DNA of 64,000 nucleotides from Prevotella sp. (GCA_017538105.1 JAFYJN010000058.1:1-64000), one strand, 5' to 3'. Positions 44,506 to 52,764 are shown, counted from the stretch's first letter. The notes: generated by a model not told the origin, from the letters alone. Program-made: numbers and translations.

Positions 44506-44775
44506 TTACTTGCGAAGGCCGAGGGCCTTGATGATGGCACGATAGCGATTGATGTCGCGGTCGTACAGGTAGTTGAGCAATGCGCGGCGCTTTCCTACCA
44601 ACTGGGTCAGTGCCCGTGCGGTAGTATGATCTTTACGGTTTTTCTTAAGATGCTCCGTCAGATGGGAAATACGGTATGAGAACAATGCTATCTGGCTCTC
44701 AGCGGAACCGGTATCAGTGTTGGACTTTCCGTATTTGCCAAAGATCTCTTGTTTTTTCGCTTGGTCTAAATACAT
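44506..44775 (-). CDS. rpsO: 30S ribosomal protein S15
   Basis: The 89-residue protein shows the S15 signature GSAESQIALFSYRISHLTEHL, KNRKDHTTARALTQLVGKRR and LLNYLYDRDINRYRAIIKALGLRK. It binds the central domain of 16S rRNA early in 30S assembly. It is a single gene, divergent from typA, another ribosome-associated gene, with mirrored promoters in between. Confidence 0.97.
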   Translation of the reverse strand: MYLDQAKKQEIFGKYGKSNTDTGSAESQIALFSYRISHLTEHLKKNRKDHTTARALTQLVGKRRALLNYLYDRDINRYRAIIKALGLRK

Positions 44776-44816
44776 AGCTACTTGTTAATGATTAATGTTT
44801 TTTGAAAATGCGGGTG

Positions 44817-44824
44817 CAAAGGTA
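44817..44824 (-). promoter_or_regulatory. -7 box TACCTTTG for rpsO
   Basis: The minus strand reads TACCTTTGCACCCG, 42 bases upstream of ATG 44775. The TTTGCACCCG part is mirrored by the typA promoter. Confidence 0.65.
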
Positions 44825-44865
44825 CAAAAAAAATGGGAAACAACAAATTTTTGCGTCTTTTTTTG

Positions 44866-44873
44866 TAACTTTG
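44866..44873 (+). promoter_or_regulatory. -7 box TAACTTTG for typA
   Basis: TAACTTTGCACCCG is 26 bases before ATG 44899. Together with the rpsO promoter it forms a perfect 10-bp inverted repeat (44811-44820 and 44870-44879). Confidence 0.65.
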
Positions 44874-44898
44874 CACCCGATTTTTAAGGTAAAGAACA

Positions 44899-46704
44899 AT
44901 GCAGGACATCAGAAACATCGCTATTATCGCTCACGTTGACCACGGAAAGACGACGCTCGTCGACAAGATGATGCTCGCCGGACACCTCTTCCGCGAAGGA
45001 CAGAACCTCAGCAGCCAAGTGCTCGACAACAATGATTTGGAGCGCGAGCGAGGCATCACCATACTCTCCAAAAACGTGTCTATCAACTACAAGGGCACGA
45101 AAATCAACATCATCGACACTCCGGGACACTCCGATTTCGGTGGAGAGGTGGAGCGTGTGCTCAATATGGCCGATGGTTGCCTATTGCTCGTCGATGCCTT
45201 CGAGGGACCGATGCCGCAGACGCGCTTCGTGTTGCAAAAGGCTTTGCAGATAGGATTGAAGCCCATCGTGGTGGTGAACAAGGTAGACAAACCGAACTGT
45301 CGCCCTGAAGAGGTGTATGAGATGGTGTTCGACCTGATGTTCTCGCTCAACGCCACGGAAGACCAACTTGATTTCCCCGTGGTTTACGGCAGCGCAAAAA
45401 ATGGATGGATGGGCGAAGACTATAATACGCCGACAGATAACATCACCTACCTGCTCGATAAAATCATCGAGGTGATACCGGCACCGCAAATCCTTGAAGG
45501 AACACCGCAGATGCTCATCACCTCGCTCGACTATTCGTCGTACACGGGACGCATCGCCGTGGGACGTGTCCACCGTGGTACGCTCACCGAGGGGATGAAC
45601 GTCACTGTGGCACACCGCGACGGCTCGCTCGAAAAGACGCGTATCAAAGAACTGCATACTTTCGAGGGTATGGGACACGTGAAGACCCATGAGGTGCAGA
45701 GTGGCGACATCTGCGCGCTCATCGGACTGGACCATTTTGAGATTGGTGATACCATCTGCGATTTCGAGAACCCCGAACCGCTACCGCCAATTGCCATCGA
45801 CGAACCGACCATGTCGATGCTCTTCACCATCAACGACTCACCATTCTTCGGCAAGGAAGGAAAATACTGTACTTCACGACATATCTACGAACGTCTCCAG
45901 AAGGAGTTGGAGAAGAACCTGGCATTGCGCGTGGCTCCCTTTGAGGACTCCACCGACAAATGGATTGTCAGCGGGCGCGGTGTGCTTCACCTCTCCGTCC
46001 TCATCGAGACGATGCGTCGCGAGGGTTACGAACTGCAGGTGGGACAGCCTCAGGTCATCTTCAAGGAGATCGACGGCGTACGCTGCGAACCGGTGGAGGA
46101 ACTGACCATCAACGTGCCTGAGGAGTTCGCCTCGAAGATGATCGACATGGTGACACGTCGCAAGGGTGAACTGACGTCGATGGAGACGCAGGGCGACCGA
46201 ACGAACATCGAATTTGATATGCCGTCGCGTGGCATCATCGGACTGCGTACCAATGTGCTCACCGCATCACAGGGCGAGGCCATCATGGCACATCGTTTCA
46301 AGGAATACCAACCCTATAAGGGTGACATAGAACGGCGCGTCAACGGCTCGATGATTGCCATGGAGACGGGTACGGCCTTCGCCTATAGCATCGACAAACT
46401 GCAGGACCGAGGCAAGTTCTTTATCGATCCGGGCGAAGAGGTGTATGCCGGTCAGGTGGTAGGTGAGCATGTGCACGACAACGACCTCGTCATCAATGTC
46501 ACCAAGGCCAAGCAACTCACCAATGTGCGTGCTTCGGGAAGCGATGAAAAGGCACGTATCATTCCGAAGGTGCAGCTGTCGCTCGAGGAGTCGCTCGAAT
46601 ACATCAAGGGCGACGAGTATGTGGAATGTACACCGAAGGCTATACGCATGCGAAAAACCATCCTCGACCACAACGACCGCAAACGTGCAAATAAGGTGGA
46701 GTGA
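44899..46704 (+). CDS. typA: Ribosome-binding GTPase TypA/BipA
   Basis: The 601-residue protein has all G motifs: [37 protein letters not shown] and NKVDKPNC, followed by EF-G-like domains and the TypA-specific C-terminus ([13 protein letters not shown] ... [20 protein letters not shown]). It acts in ribosome assembly and stress adaptation. Length is normal. A perfect 15-bp inverted repeat lies just after its stop and overlaps the next gene's start. Confidence 0.97.
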   Translation: MQDIRNIAIIAHVDHGKTTLVDKMMLAGHLFREGQNLSSQVLDNNDLERERGITILSKNVSINYKGTKINIIDTPGHSDFGGEVERVLNMADGCLLLVDAFEGPMPQTRFVLQKALQIGLKPIVVVNKVDKPNCRPEEVYEMVFDLMFSLNATEDQLDFPVVYGSAKNGWMGEDYNTPTDNITYLLDKIIEVIPAPQILEGTPQMLITSLDYSSYTGRIAVGRVHRGTLTEGMNVTVAHRDGSLEKTRIKELHTFEGMGHVKTHEVQSGDICALIGLDHFEIGDTICDFENPEPLPPIAIDEPTMSMLFTINDSPFFGKEGKYCTSRHIYERLQKELEKNLALRVAPFEDSTDKWIVSGRGVLHLSVLIETMRREGYELQVGQPQVIFKEIDGVRCEPVEELTINVPEEFASKMIDMVTRRKGELTSMETQGDRTNIEFDMPSRGIIGLRTNVLTASQGEAIMAHRFKEYQPYKGDIERRVNGSMIAMETGTAFAYSIDKLQDRGKFFIDPGEEVYAGQVVGEHVHDNDLVINVTKAKQLTNVRASGSDEKARIIPKVQLSLEESLEYIKGDEYVECTPKAIRMRKTILDHNDRKRANKVE

Positions 46705-46724
46705 TGATACAATAATAGTGTTTG

Positions 46725-46766
46725 AAAGACGTTTCATAATAAAACAACTTGTTATGAAACGTCTTT
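46725..46766 (+). promoter_or_regulatory. 15-bp hairpin covering the start codon of the next gene
   Basis: AAAGACGTTTCATAA (46725-46739) and TTATGAAACGTCTTT (46752-46766) are perfect inverted repeats with a 12-base loop. The right arm contains ATG 46754 and the first four codons, and is followed by a T-rich stretch. It could end typA transcription, mask the start codon, or both. Confidence 0.7.
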
Positions 46767-47452
46767 TCCTTTTTTGTCTCACGGTTCTGTTCTTTTCACT
46801 GGCACAGGCACAGGAAAAACCAGGCACATTGTCGGTCATTCCCCACGTGGGGGTGTCGGTGGCTAACCTCACCGATTTCAATTGGACGGAAGGAATGAGG
46901 CTTGTCGACCATTTCGGCTCTATCAGCTCCAACTACAAACCTGGATTCACGGGTGGTGTGCAGATGGAATACCAAGCGACCGAGGTCTTCAGTGCTTCTG
47001 CCGCACTGCTTTATTCCATGCAGGGAACGAAATATCCCGATTTCATGGTCGACAATGAGGATGGTACGGCGGAAGGGGTGGCCAACCTGCGTATGGACCT
47101 CCATTACCTCAATGTTCCCGTCATGCTGAATGCCTATGTGCTACCGGGATTGGCTCTGAAGACGGGTTTGCAAATAGCCTTCCTGCTCGACGGCAGGTTG
47201 AAACAAGAATCGACACCCGTCACCATTGACGAGGAGGGGGCAAAGACGTATGGAGAAACGGAAGATAAAGAGACTAAATGGAATGACTTGAAGTCATTCG
47301 ACATCTCCATTCCCATCGGGCTGTCATACGAATTTGAGAATGTCATCCTTGACGCGCGTTACAACCTCGGCATAACAAAGATCCACAGCGATTACGACTG
47401 GCGCAACTCCTTCTTCACCTTCACCGTGGGCTACCGATTCGTCGTGAATTGA
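46754..47452 (+). CDS. PorT-like outer-membrane beta-barrel protein, copy 1
   Basis: The 232-residue protein has a signal peptide (MKRLFLFCLTVLFFSLAQAQ) and eight or so amphipathic strands of the outer-membrane-barrel PorT type (SVIPHVGVSVANLT, PGFTGGVQMEYQATEVFSAS, LHYLNVPVMLNAYVLPGLAL, SIPIGLSYEFENVILDARYN), ending YRFVVN. It shares order and motifs with the following gene. Its start codon is inside a hairpin. Function is unknown. Confidence 0.8.
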   Translation: MKRLFLFCLTVLFFSLAQAQEKPGTLSVIPHVGVSVANLTDFNWTEGMRLVDHFGSISSNYKPGFTGGVQMEYQATEVFSASAALLYSMQGTKYPDFMVDNEDGTAEGVANLRMDLHYLNVPVMLNAYVLPGLALKTGLQIAFLLDGRLKQESTPVTIDEEGAKTYGETEDKETKWNDLKSFDISIPIGLSYEFENVILDARYNLGITKIHSDYDWRNSFFTFTVGYRFVVN

Positions 47453-47545
47453 ATTAAGCACAATTCATGGTCATTCATAAGTCGTTGATGGCAATTCATT
47501 GTAAACATCAGTAATAGAAAGTTCAAAAACCAATAATACAAACTC

Positions 47546-48154
47546 ATGAAAAAAATACTTTTCTCTTTCATCTTTGTAACTACGATGCTTTCTGCCCACG
47601 CACAGTCGGTGGGGCAAGGCTCTCTGTCGTTCATCCCCCGTATCGGTGTCGACTTTGCCAAACTCTCCAATCATGAAGTATTTGGTAGCGACGGCTTGGA
47701 TACACGTTCCTATAAAGCACAGTTTTCACCAGGCTTCACTGCAGGGGCGAGCGTGGAATATATGGCACTCGACAATCTCGGTGTGGAGTTAGGTTTCCAG
47801 TATGCTCGTCAGGGAACGGACTCTGAACTCGATGAAGCTGAGATAAGCCTTCATTACATCAACGTGCCGTTGATGGCCAATTTCTATGTCATCGACAATT
47901 TCGCCTTCCGCATAGGTGGACAACTAGGCTTTCTCACCGGCAATGACTTAGGTAAGAATTATACTGCTGAAGAGGCAGACGATGCATTGAAAAAAGTGGA
48001 TTTCTCCATACCCATAGGTCTCTCCTTCGAGTATGAGAATATCATTCTTGGCGTACGCTATAACATCGGTCTCACCCGCGTATTCAAGAATGACTATTTC
48101 AAGGAGAAAAACCAAGTCTTCATGGTTGACCTAGGCTACCGCATCGCACTATAA
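47546..48154 (+). CDS. PorT-like outer-membrane beta-barrel protein, copy 2
   Basis: The 202-residue protein has a signal peptide (MKKILFSFIFVTTMLSAHAQ) and the same strand pattern as copy 1 (SFIPRIGVDFAKLS, PGFTAGASVEYMALDNLGVE, LHYINVPLMANFYVIDNFAF, SIPIGLSFEYENIILGVRYNIG), with GYRIAL at the end. The two are tandem duplicates that have diverged most in the loops. The 93-base gap before it holds no clear promoter. Confidence 0.8.
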   Translation: MKKILFSFIFVTTMLSAHAQSVGQGSLSFIPRIGVDFAKLSNHEVFGSDGLDTRSYKAQFSPGFTAGASVEYMALDNLGVELGFQYARQGTDSELDEAEISLHYINVPLMANFYVIDNFAFRIGGQLGFLTGNDLGKNYTAEEADDALKKVDFSIPIGLSFEYENIILGVRYNIGLTRVFKNDYFKEKNQVFMVDLGYRIAL

Positions 48155-48173
48155 AAGTGCCGTTCAACGTTCA

Positions 48174-48201
48174 CCCTCCCTTTGGGAGGGCCGGGGTGGG
48201 T
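48174..48201. repeat. CCCTCCC-TTT-GGGAGGG palindrome with GGGGTGGGT tail
   Basis: The palindrome is followed by CCGGGGTGGGT and lies between the convergent barrel and luxS genes, 1 base from the luxS stop. It could act as the shared terminator. Related copies lie at 48701, 48739, 49502, 49533, 55850, 56654 and 58341. Confidence 0.75.
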
Positions 48202-48202
48202 T

Positions 48203-48679
48203 TTATGGATACACCAAATTCTCCTCACTGATTTGCTCCAGCACTTCAGTGAGGTATTTTTTTGCTTCCCACCGTGCCATGGGTAGGTCGTGAAGCAGCC
48301 AGTTGCCACAGTCTTTGGGCGCTGCACCCGGAATCTCTCCCTCATAGTCGGCAATGAACTGGAAAGTGCGGCGCATCAAGTCCACAATGTCGCGCGAAGT
48401 GTAGTCGCCTCGTAACAACAGGTAGTTGCCCGTCTGACAACCCATCGGTCCCCAATACACGATACGGTCGGCCCACTCGGCGTCATTGCGCAGATAGGTG
48501 GCTGCCAAGTGTTCTATGGTGTGCAAGGCGCCCTGTTGGATGGCCGGCTCGCGGTTGGGCTCTTTCATTCGGATATCGAACGTGGTCACCACGTCGCCAC
48601 CCACTTGGTCCTTGTGCGACACGTAAATGCCGCGCAACAGCCGTTCATGGTCAATGGTAAAACTGGCTATCTTCTTCAT
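48203..48679 (-). CDS. luxS: S-ribosylhomocysteine lyase
   Basis: The 158-residue protein has the zinc ligands His 53 and His 57 (HTIEH) and Cys 124 (KDCGNW) and the catalytic Cys 81 (GPMGCQTG). It splits S-ribosylhomocysteine into homocysteine and DPD, the precursor of the AI-2 signal. It lies directly downstream of mtnN, which makes its substrate, so the two form a SAH recycling pair separated by a repeat-filled 88-base spacer. Confidence 0.96.
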   Translation of the reverse strand: MKKIASFTIDHERLLRGIYVSHKDQVGGDVVTTFDIRMKEPNREPAIQQGALHTIEHLAATYLRNDAEWADRIVYWGPMGCQTGNYLLLRGDYTSRDIVDLMRRTFQFIADYEGEIPGAAPKDCGNWLLHDLPMARWEAKKYLTEVLEQISEENLVYP

Positions 48680-48700
48680 ACTTAATATCTTCTTTTTTTA

Positions 48701-48766
48701 TACCCTCCCTTGGGGAGGGGCAGGGTGGGTATTCTATTCCCTCCCTTTGGGAGGGCTAGGGTGGGT
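48701..48766. repeat. Two CCCTCCC/GGGAGGG palindromes between luxS and mtnN
   Basis: Two head-to-tail copies (48701-48730 and 48739-48766) each consist of the CCCTCCC ... GGGAGGG stem and a GGGTGGGT tail. They fill the spacer. Confidence 0.8.
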
Positions 48767-48767
48767 G

Positions 48768-49451
48768 TTACAATTTTCCCAAGAACCTCCTCGTCACGTT
48801 GAACGACCCTTCAGCCAGACGGTTCCAGAAATCGAAATACTGCGATGCGTCAGTGTCTTTCAGCGGTATGTCGCTGATGATACGGAACGAGATGAACGGC
48901 ACTTTATATAAGTAGCAGGTCTGCGCTATGGAACAGCTCTCCATGTCTACGGCCTTGGCTTCTGGGAAATGCGACAGGATGTCGCGCATCTTCTCCTTTG
49001 TGTCCACGAACCAGTCGCCGCTAACCATCTCGCCGGCATGGATGACGGTATCGTCTCTCACAGACAACGCCTTGTCTACCAATTCCTTGGGGGAATGGAA
49101 ATGGGCGGGCATGCCCACCAGTTGGCCGTAGTCCACCTCATGACCGCAGTAGGCGTCGTGGTAGACATAGGAGGTTCCCACCACCACATCGCCGACGTTC
49201 ATTGTCACGTCAGCACCGCCGGCCACACCCGTGGATATGACCAGGTCGGGCAGATAGGCATTGATCATCTCCACGCAGCCGATGGCGGAATTTACCTTCC
49301 CGATGCCACACTGTTGTATGATAATCTCATGTCCGTCGATGGTGCCACGGATGAAGTCTTTGGTATGCCGACGTTCCGTTGTAGGTTCTTCCAACAGACT
49401 ACGGAGCTGTACCAGCTCCTTCTCCATCGCCACGATAATTCCTATTTTCAT
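48768..49451 (-). CDS. mtnN: 5'-methylthioadenosine/S-adenosylhomocysteine nucleosidase
   Basis: The 227-residue protein has the nucleosidase motifs IGIIVAMEKEL, TGVAGGADVTMNVGDVVVG, AVDMESCSIAQTC and FRIISDIPL with the catalytic aspartate. It removes adenine from SAH and methylthioadenosine, giving S-ribosylhomocysteine for LuxS. Confidence 0.96.
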   Translation of the reverse strand: MKIGIIVAMEKELVQLRSLLEEPTTERRHTKDFIRGTIDGHEIIIQQCGIGKVNSAIGCVEMINAYLPDLVISTGVAGGADVTMNVGDVVVGTSYVYHDAYCGHEVDYGQLVGMPAHFHSPKELVDKALSVRDDTVIHAGEMVSGDWFVDTKEKMRDILSHFPEAKAVDMESCSIAQTCYLYKVPFISFRIISDIPLKDTDASQYFDFWNRLAEGSFNVTRRFLGKL

Positions 49452-49501
49452 ACTTTTAGTACTTTAGTCGTTTTGTCCTTTCCCCTCCTTTTCCAAGAGC
49501 C

Positions 49502-49557
49502 CCCTCCCTTTGGGAGGGTCAGGGTGGGTATTCCCCTTCGGGAGGGACGGGGTGGGC
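49502..49557. repeat. Two CCCTCCC/GGGAGGG-type elements after the antiporter gene
   Basis: One intact palindrome (49502-49529) and one shortened copy (49533-49557, CCCCTTCGGGAGGGACGGGG) lie between the antiporter stop and the mtnN start. Confidence 0.75.
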
Positions 49558-49560
49558 CTT

Positions 49561-50496
49561 TCACACCGCCTCGCTCACCAGGTGAACCATATACGCTAGG
49601 AACACGATGGTCAAGCAGGCTCCTTCCCATCGCTCTACCTTGTATTTCGTGCGTGAGAAAAGCCACAGCAGCACCATGCCTAATACCATCATACCGAAGT
49701 CCACCGATGTGATGCCTTGTATCTGCATCGGTTTGATCAGGCCCGTCACCCCTACAATCATGAGTACGTTGTACACGTTGCTACCGATGACGTTGCCCAT
49801 GGCGATGGCACTCTGTCCCTTGCGGGCGGCCACCACACTCGTGGCCAGCTCAGGCAGAGACGTGCCGCCGGCCACCACCGTCAGACCAATTACGGCTTCG
49901 CTCACGCCCAACTTGGCGGCGATGTCGCTGGCACCGTCAACAAACAGGTTACTGCCCAGCACCAGTCCGGCCAGACCGAGGATGATAAACAGCACCGATT
50001 TCACTACGCTGTAGTCTTTGCGCCCCTCGTTACTCTCCTGTGCAGGATGTTTCTTGGCGATATAGAGGTTGTACCCGATGTAAGCTAATAATCCAGCGAA
50101 GAGGATGGCGGCGTCGAGACGGTTAATGTCGGAATTGAAGCAGAATAGCAACAACATGACAGAAGCCACCAAGGCGATGGGGATGTCTTTGCGTACAGTG
50201 CTTTTCAGAATGGCCATAGGAGCCACCATGGCGGCCACGCCCACGATAAGGAAGGTGTTGAAGATGTTGCTACCCACCACGTTACCCACCGCCAGGTCGG
50301 GTGTACCCTTGATGGCTGACATCATGCTCACGAACAGTTCGGGCATCGACGTGCCCAAGGCCACAATGGTCAGTCCTATCACCATCTGTGGGATGTTCAT
50401 GCGCTGGGCCAGTGCCACGGCACCATCGGTCATCAGGTCTGCTCCTTTGATGACAAACACCACGCCCACGAGGATGTATATAATACTTAGTACCAT
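49561..50496 (-). CDS. Calcium/sodium antiporter (CaCA family)
   Basis: The 311-residue membrane protein has two inverted alpha-repeats, each with the GTSMPEL / GTSLPEL and GNVVGSNIFN / GNVIGSNVYN motifs, and about ten hydrophobic segments. This is the YrbG-like group of the cation/Ca exchanger superfamily; it would extrude Ca using the Na or proton gradient. The exact ion cannot be assigned from sequence. Confidence 0.92.
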   Translation of the reverse strand: MVLSIIYILVGVVFVIKGADLMTDGAVALAQRMNIPQMVIGLTIVALGTSMPELFVSMMSAIKGTPDLAVGNVVGSNIFNTFLIVGVAAMVAPMAILKSTVRKDIPIALVASVMLLLFCFNSDINRLDAAILFAGLLAYIGYNLYIAKKHPAQESNEGRKDYSVVKSVLFIILGLAGLVLGSNLFVDGASDIAAKLGVSEAVIGLTVVAGGTSLPELATSVVAARKGQSAIAMGNVIGSNVYNVLMIVGVTGLIKPMQIQGITSVDFGMMVLGMVLLWLFSRTKYKVERWEGACLTIVFLAYMVHLVSEAV

Positions 50497-50515
50497 GCAG
50501 GTTCACTTTTGAGTG

Positions 50516-50523
50516 CAAAAGTA
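50516..50523 (-). promoter_or_regulatory. -7 box TACTTTTG for the antiporter gene
   Basis: The minus strand reads TACTTTTGCACTC, 20 bases upstream of ATG 50496, giving a short leader. Confidence 0.6.
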
Positions 50524-50585
50524 CGAAAAAAAAGGAAAACACAAAAAGGGAACGCGCAGAAAAATCTGCCGTTCCCTTCACCATT

Positions 50586-50748
50586 TTAAGCCTATTACCT
50601 TTTTACTTTTTACCTTTCATTAGCCTTTTTACCCTTTTACTTTTTTACTCTTTTATTTTTTTTACCTTTCAATAGCCTTTTTACTTTTTTACCTTTTTAC
50701 TTTTTTACCCTTTTACCTTTCAATAGCCTTTTTACCTTTCAATAGCCT
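50586..50748. repeat. TTTTTACC word array with a 20-base direct repeat
   Basis: The spacer consists of TTTTTACC, CTTTTAC and ACCTTTCAATAGCC units. A unit close to TACCTTTCAATAGCCTTTTT occurs four times with minor changes. It relates to the array at 3700-3860. No gene is seen in it. Confidence 0.8.
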
Positions 50749-51165
50749 TTACCCGATGTTGATTTGGCGAGCCACTTTCACTTCTTCCTTGACAATCTTT
50801 GGCAGGTCGATGGTCAGCACGCCGTCGGCTACCTTGGCGCCAATTTTCTCCTTATCCACATCGTCGGGCAGTATCAGTGTCTGCTCATATTTCGAGTAGC
50901 TGAACTCGCGGCGCAGGTAATGGGCTTTCTTCTCTTCCTCTGTCTGCTCATGGCGGTTCTCCATCTTGATGGTCAAGTCGCCATCAGCATTGATGTTCAC
51001 ATCAAAATCCTCTTTCGTCATGCCCGGTGCGGCCACTTCCACTTGGTATTTGTCCTGCATCTCCAGCACGTTGATGGCGGGTGCTGTGGCATTGGTCTTT
51101 GACAGGTTCACTGCGTTGATGAAATCGTTGAACACTTCCGGTAACCATGAATTTCTTTCCATCAT
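50749..51165 (-). CDS. Hsp20/alpha-crystallin small heat shock protein
   Basis: The 138-residue protein has the alpha-crystallin core (KYQVEVAAPGMTKEDFDVNI ... LTIKMENRHE, REFSYSKYEQTLILPDDVD, GVLTIDLPKI) and lacks only the usual long C-terminal tail. It binds unfolding proteins under heat stress. Start MMERNSWLPEVFN is typical of Bacteroidota copies. The region upstream (51166-51300) has no obvious HrcA-type CIRCE repeat. Confidence 0.93.
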   Translation of the reverse strand: MMERNSWLPEVFNDFINAVNLSKTNATAPAINVLEMQDKYQVEVAAPGMTKEDFDVNINADGDLTIKMENRHEQTEEEKKAHYLRREFSYSKYEQTLILPDDVDKEKIGAKVADGVLTIDLPKIVKEEVKVARQINIG

Positions 51166-51391
51166 AATCGTATCTCCTTATTAGTTTATGGGTTGTTGAT
51201 AATGTTTTCACTCTCTCGCGCCTAAAGGCGTTCACCCATTATTATACAACCTGCGTGCCGAAGTGTATTTTGCGACAAATTGTCATTGTGTTGTGTCAGA
51301 ATGACAAAAATATCGATACTTTCCGTATCCTTTTTTGTAAAAAGACAATCAAAAATTAATAATAATCTTTGGAAAATAATCAATAATGTTT

Positions 51392-51399
51392 TATTTTTG
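51392..51399 (+). promoter_or_regulatory. -7 box TATTTTTG upstream of the structured RNA
   Basis: TATTTTTGCAG fits TAnnTTTG(CA) and sits just before a 215-base region with extensive internal pairing, in a 619-base gene-free gap. Confidence 0.5.
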
Positions 51400-51405
51400 C
51401 AGAGT

Positions 51406-51630
51406 CATTTTCTTTCATTGGATTTGACAGGACATACGAAAACGTGTTTATTATCTCGTCTCTCGTCTCAGAATAACGGCCAATAATTCGTAGACATGCA
51501 AGAGAAACAGGTGGTAGATGCGCCTTGATAGGCGTATTCTTCCCTTCCGATTATCTTGCATAGGGTGCTTGGCCGTTCCCTTGGGACGATAAAAAGATTG
51601 AAGATATACGCCTTTTTTGTGTCCCCCAAT
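51406..51630 (+). ncRNA. Candidate rod-shaped structured RNA, 6S-like
   Basis: Nested complementary segments run along the region. From outside in: ATTGG (51417) with CCAAT (51626), GGACA (51430) with TGTCC (51620), TTAT..CGTCTC (51451) with GGGACGATAA (51583), AACGGCCAA (51475) with TTGGCCGTT (51569), ATGCAAGA (51496) with TCTTGCAT (51554), and a tip hairpin ATGCGCCT-TGAT-AGGCGTAT (51519-51538). A large uneven internal loop lies between the second and third stems. Length, rod shape and bubble recall 6S RNA, which binds RNA polymerase, but no sequence match could be tested. An mRNA leader for the HTH gene is the alternative. Confidence 0.45.
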
Positions 51631-51727
51631 TATCGTATTAGAGAAATCCCAAAACAACGGCCAAATTGAAGAAAGATTTCCTATTGCTATTGTGCACGCA
51701 TAAAGGTATATGTGTACATGATGAAAG

Positions 51728-51753
51728 TTTGGAATGTGTGTATTCATTCCAAA
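51728..51753 (+). terminator. Hairpin before the small HTH gene
   Basis: A perfect 9-bp stem TTTGGAATG / CATTCCAAA with an 8-base loop, followed by T-rich sequence (GTCCTTGTTGTCTTTATTTC), lies 31 bases before ATG 51785. It may end transcripts coming from the structured RNA region or attenuate the HTH gene. Confidence 0.5.
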
Positions 51754-51784
51754 GTGTCCTTGTTGTCTTTATTTCTAACAACAA

Positions 51785-52021
51785 ATGAACTATATGATTA
51801 TAGGTGAAGCTATTCAACAAGAACTACACAGTCAAGAACGCTCTGTTGCTTGGTTCGCACGCAAACTCAATTGTAATCGCCAAAATGTGTATGACATATT
51901 CAAACGACGAACCATAGACACGGAACTGCTCATGCGTATATCCAAGGTGCTGAATAAAAACTTCTTTGAGTTATACAATAGGGAGTTTATTGATTGGAGA
52001 AGAGCGGATAGAATGAAGTAG
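51785..52021 (+). CDS. Small helix-turn-helix (XRE-like) regulator
   Basis: This 78-residue protein is almost entirely one XRE-type HTH domain (IGEAIQQELHSQERSVAWFA, then RKLNCNRQNVYDIFKRRTID, then TELLMRISKVLNKNFFELYN). Short regulators of this pattern are common in Bacteroides and Prevotella; their targets are generally unknown. The start can be ATG 51785 or ATG 51794. It is 29 bases from the GT25 gene and likely co-transcribed. Base composition is AT-rich relative to the housekeeping genes. Confidence 0.8.
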   Translation: MNYMIIGEAIQQELHSQERSVAWFARKLNCNRQNVYDIFKRRTIDTELLMRISKVLNKNFFELYNREFIDWRRADRMK

Positions 52022-52050
52022 TTGGTATAATATAAATTGTGTAAAGTAAA

Positions 52051-52764
52051 ATGGAAATTAAAGTGCTTATTATTCATGCAGAGAAATATGTGGAGCGCAA
52101 GTTGCATATGGATAAGATGCTGTCCGCTCATTCGTTGTCTTACGAATATGTCTGTAAGGGAGCAGGCGACGACGTCTCTGAAGAAGAGAAAGAAAAATAC
52201 ATGGGATCAGGACAATCAAACATGGGTAAGGGTGCTATGTGTTGTACGTTGCAACACTTTTATGCATACGAGAAAATCATAGAGGAGAATTTACCTGGTG
52301 CTTTAATCTTAGAAGATGATGCAATACTATCATCACGCTTTGATAAGATATTTCCTCTTACAATCGAGGAATACTACCAAAGTTACAGCAACGAGAACGT
52401 CATCATTTCATACGAAGATCCACGTCTTCGTTTCGTCCCTCGTTCATATAGGAAAAAAGACCGTTATTTATATCGCATGGATCGTGATCGTATGGCAGGA
52501 ATCTATTTTATAAATAACAATGCTGCACGTATGATACTAGACAATGCCCGTACACAGAAATGCAAACAACCAATAGACTTATACCATTGTCAACTCCTTA
52601 AACAAGGATTATTGACTTACCTTTGGTGCCAACCAACAATAGCTTCACAGGGTAGTTTTGTAGGCCTATTTGGCTCCACGATATCAACAAAAAAATACAA
52701 GATGGAAAAATTGAGGTGGAAATTATTAAAAACATATAAAAAACTGTTGTATCAATTCAGATGA
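52051..52764 (+). CDS. Glycosyltransferase family 25 (LPS-type)
   Basis: The 237-residue protein has the GT25 pattern: an N-terminal VLIIHAEKYVERKLHMDKML, GKGAMCCTLQHFYAYEKII and the EDD motif in GALILEDDAILSS that binds metal and sugar nucleotide. Such enzymes add galactose or similar sugars to surface glycans such as lipooligosaccharide. Codon use is AT-rich, as is usual for horizontally moving surface glycan genes. No other glycan genes are adjacent, which is unusual for this family. Confidence 0.85.
   Translation: MEIKVLIIHAEKYVERKLHMDKMLSAHSLSYEYVCKGAGDDVSEEEKEKYMGSGQSNMGKGAMCCTLQHFYAYEKIIEENLPGALILEDDAILSSRFDKIFPLTIEEYYQSYSNENVIISYEDPRLRFVPRSYRKKDRYLYRMDRDRMAGIYFINNNAARMILDNARTQKCKQPIDLYHCQLLKQGLLTYLWCQPTIASQGSFVGLFGSTISTKKYKMEKLRWKLLKTYKKLLYQFR

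Noticed and set aside
51451..51747. 98-codon minus-strand open frame in the structured RNA region
   Set aside because: It has no credible start context, mixed composition and no family, and lies across the paired segments.
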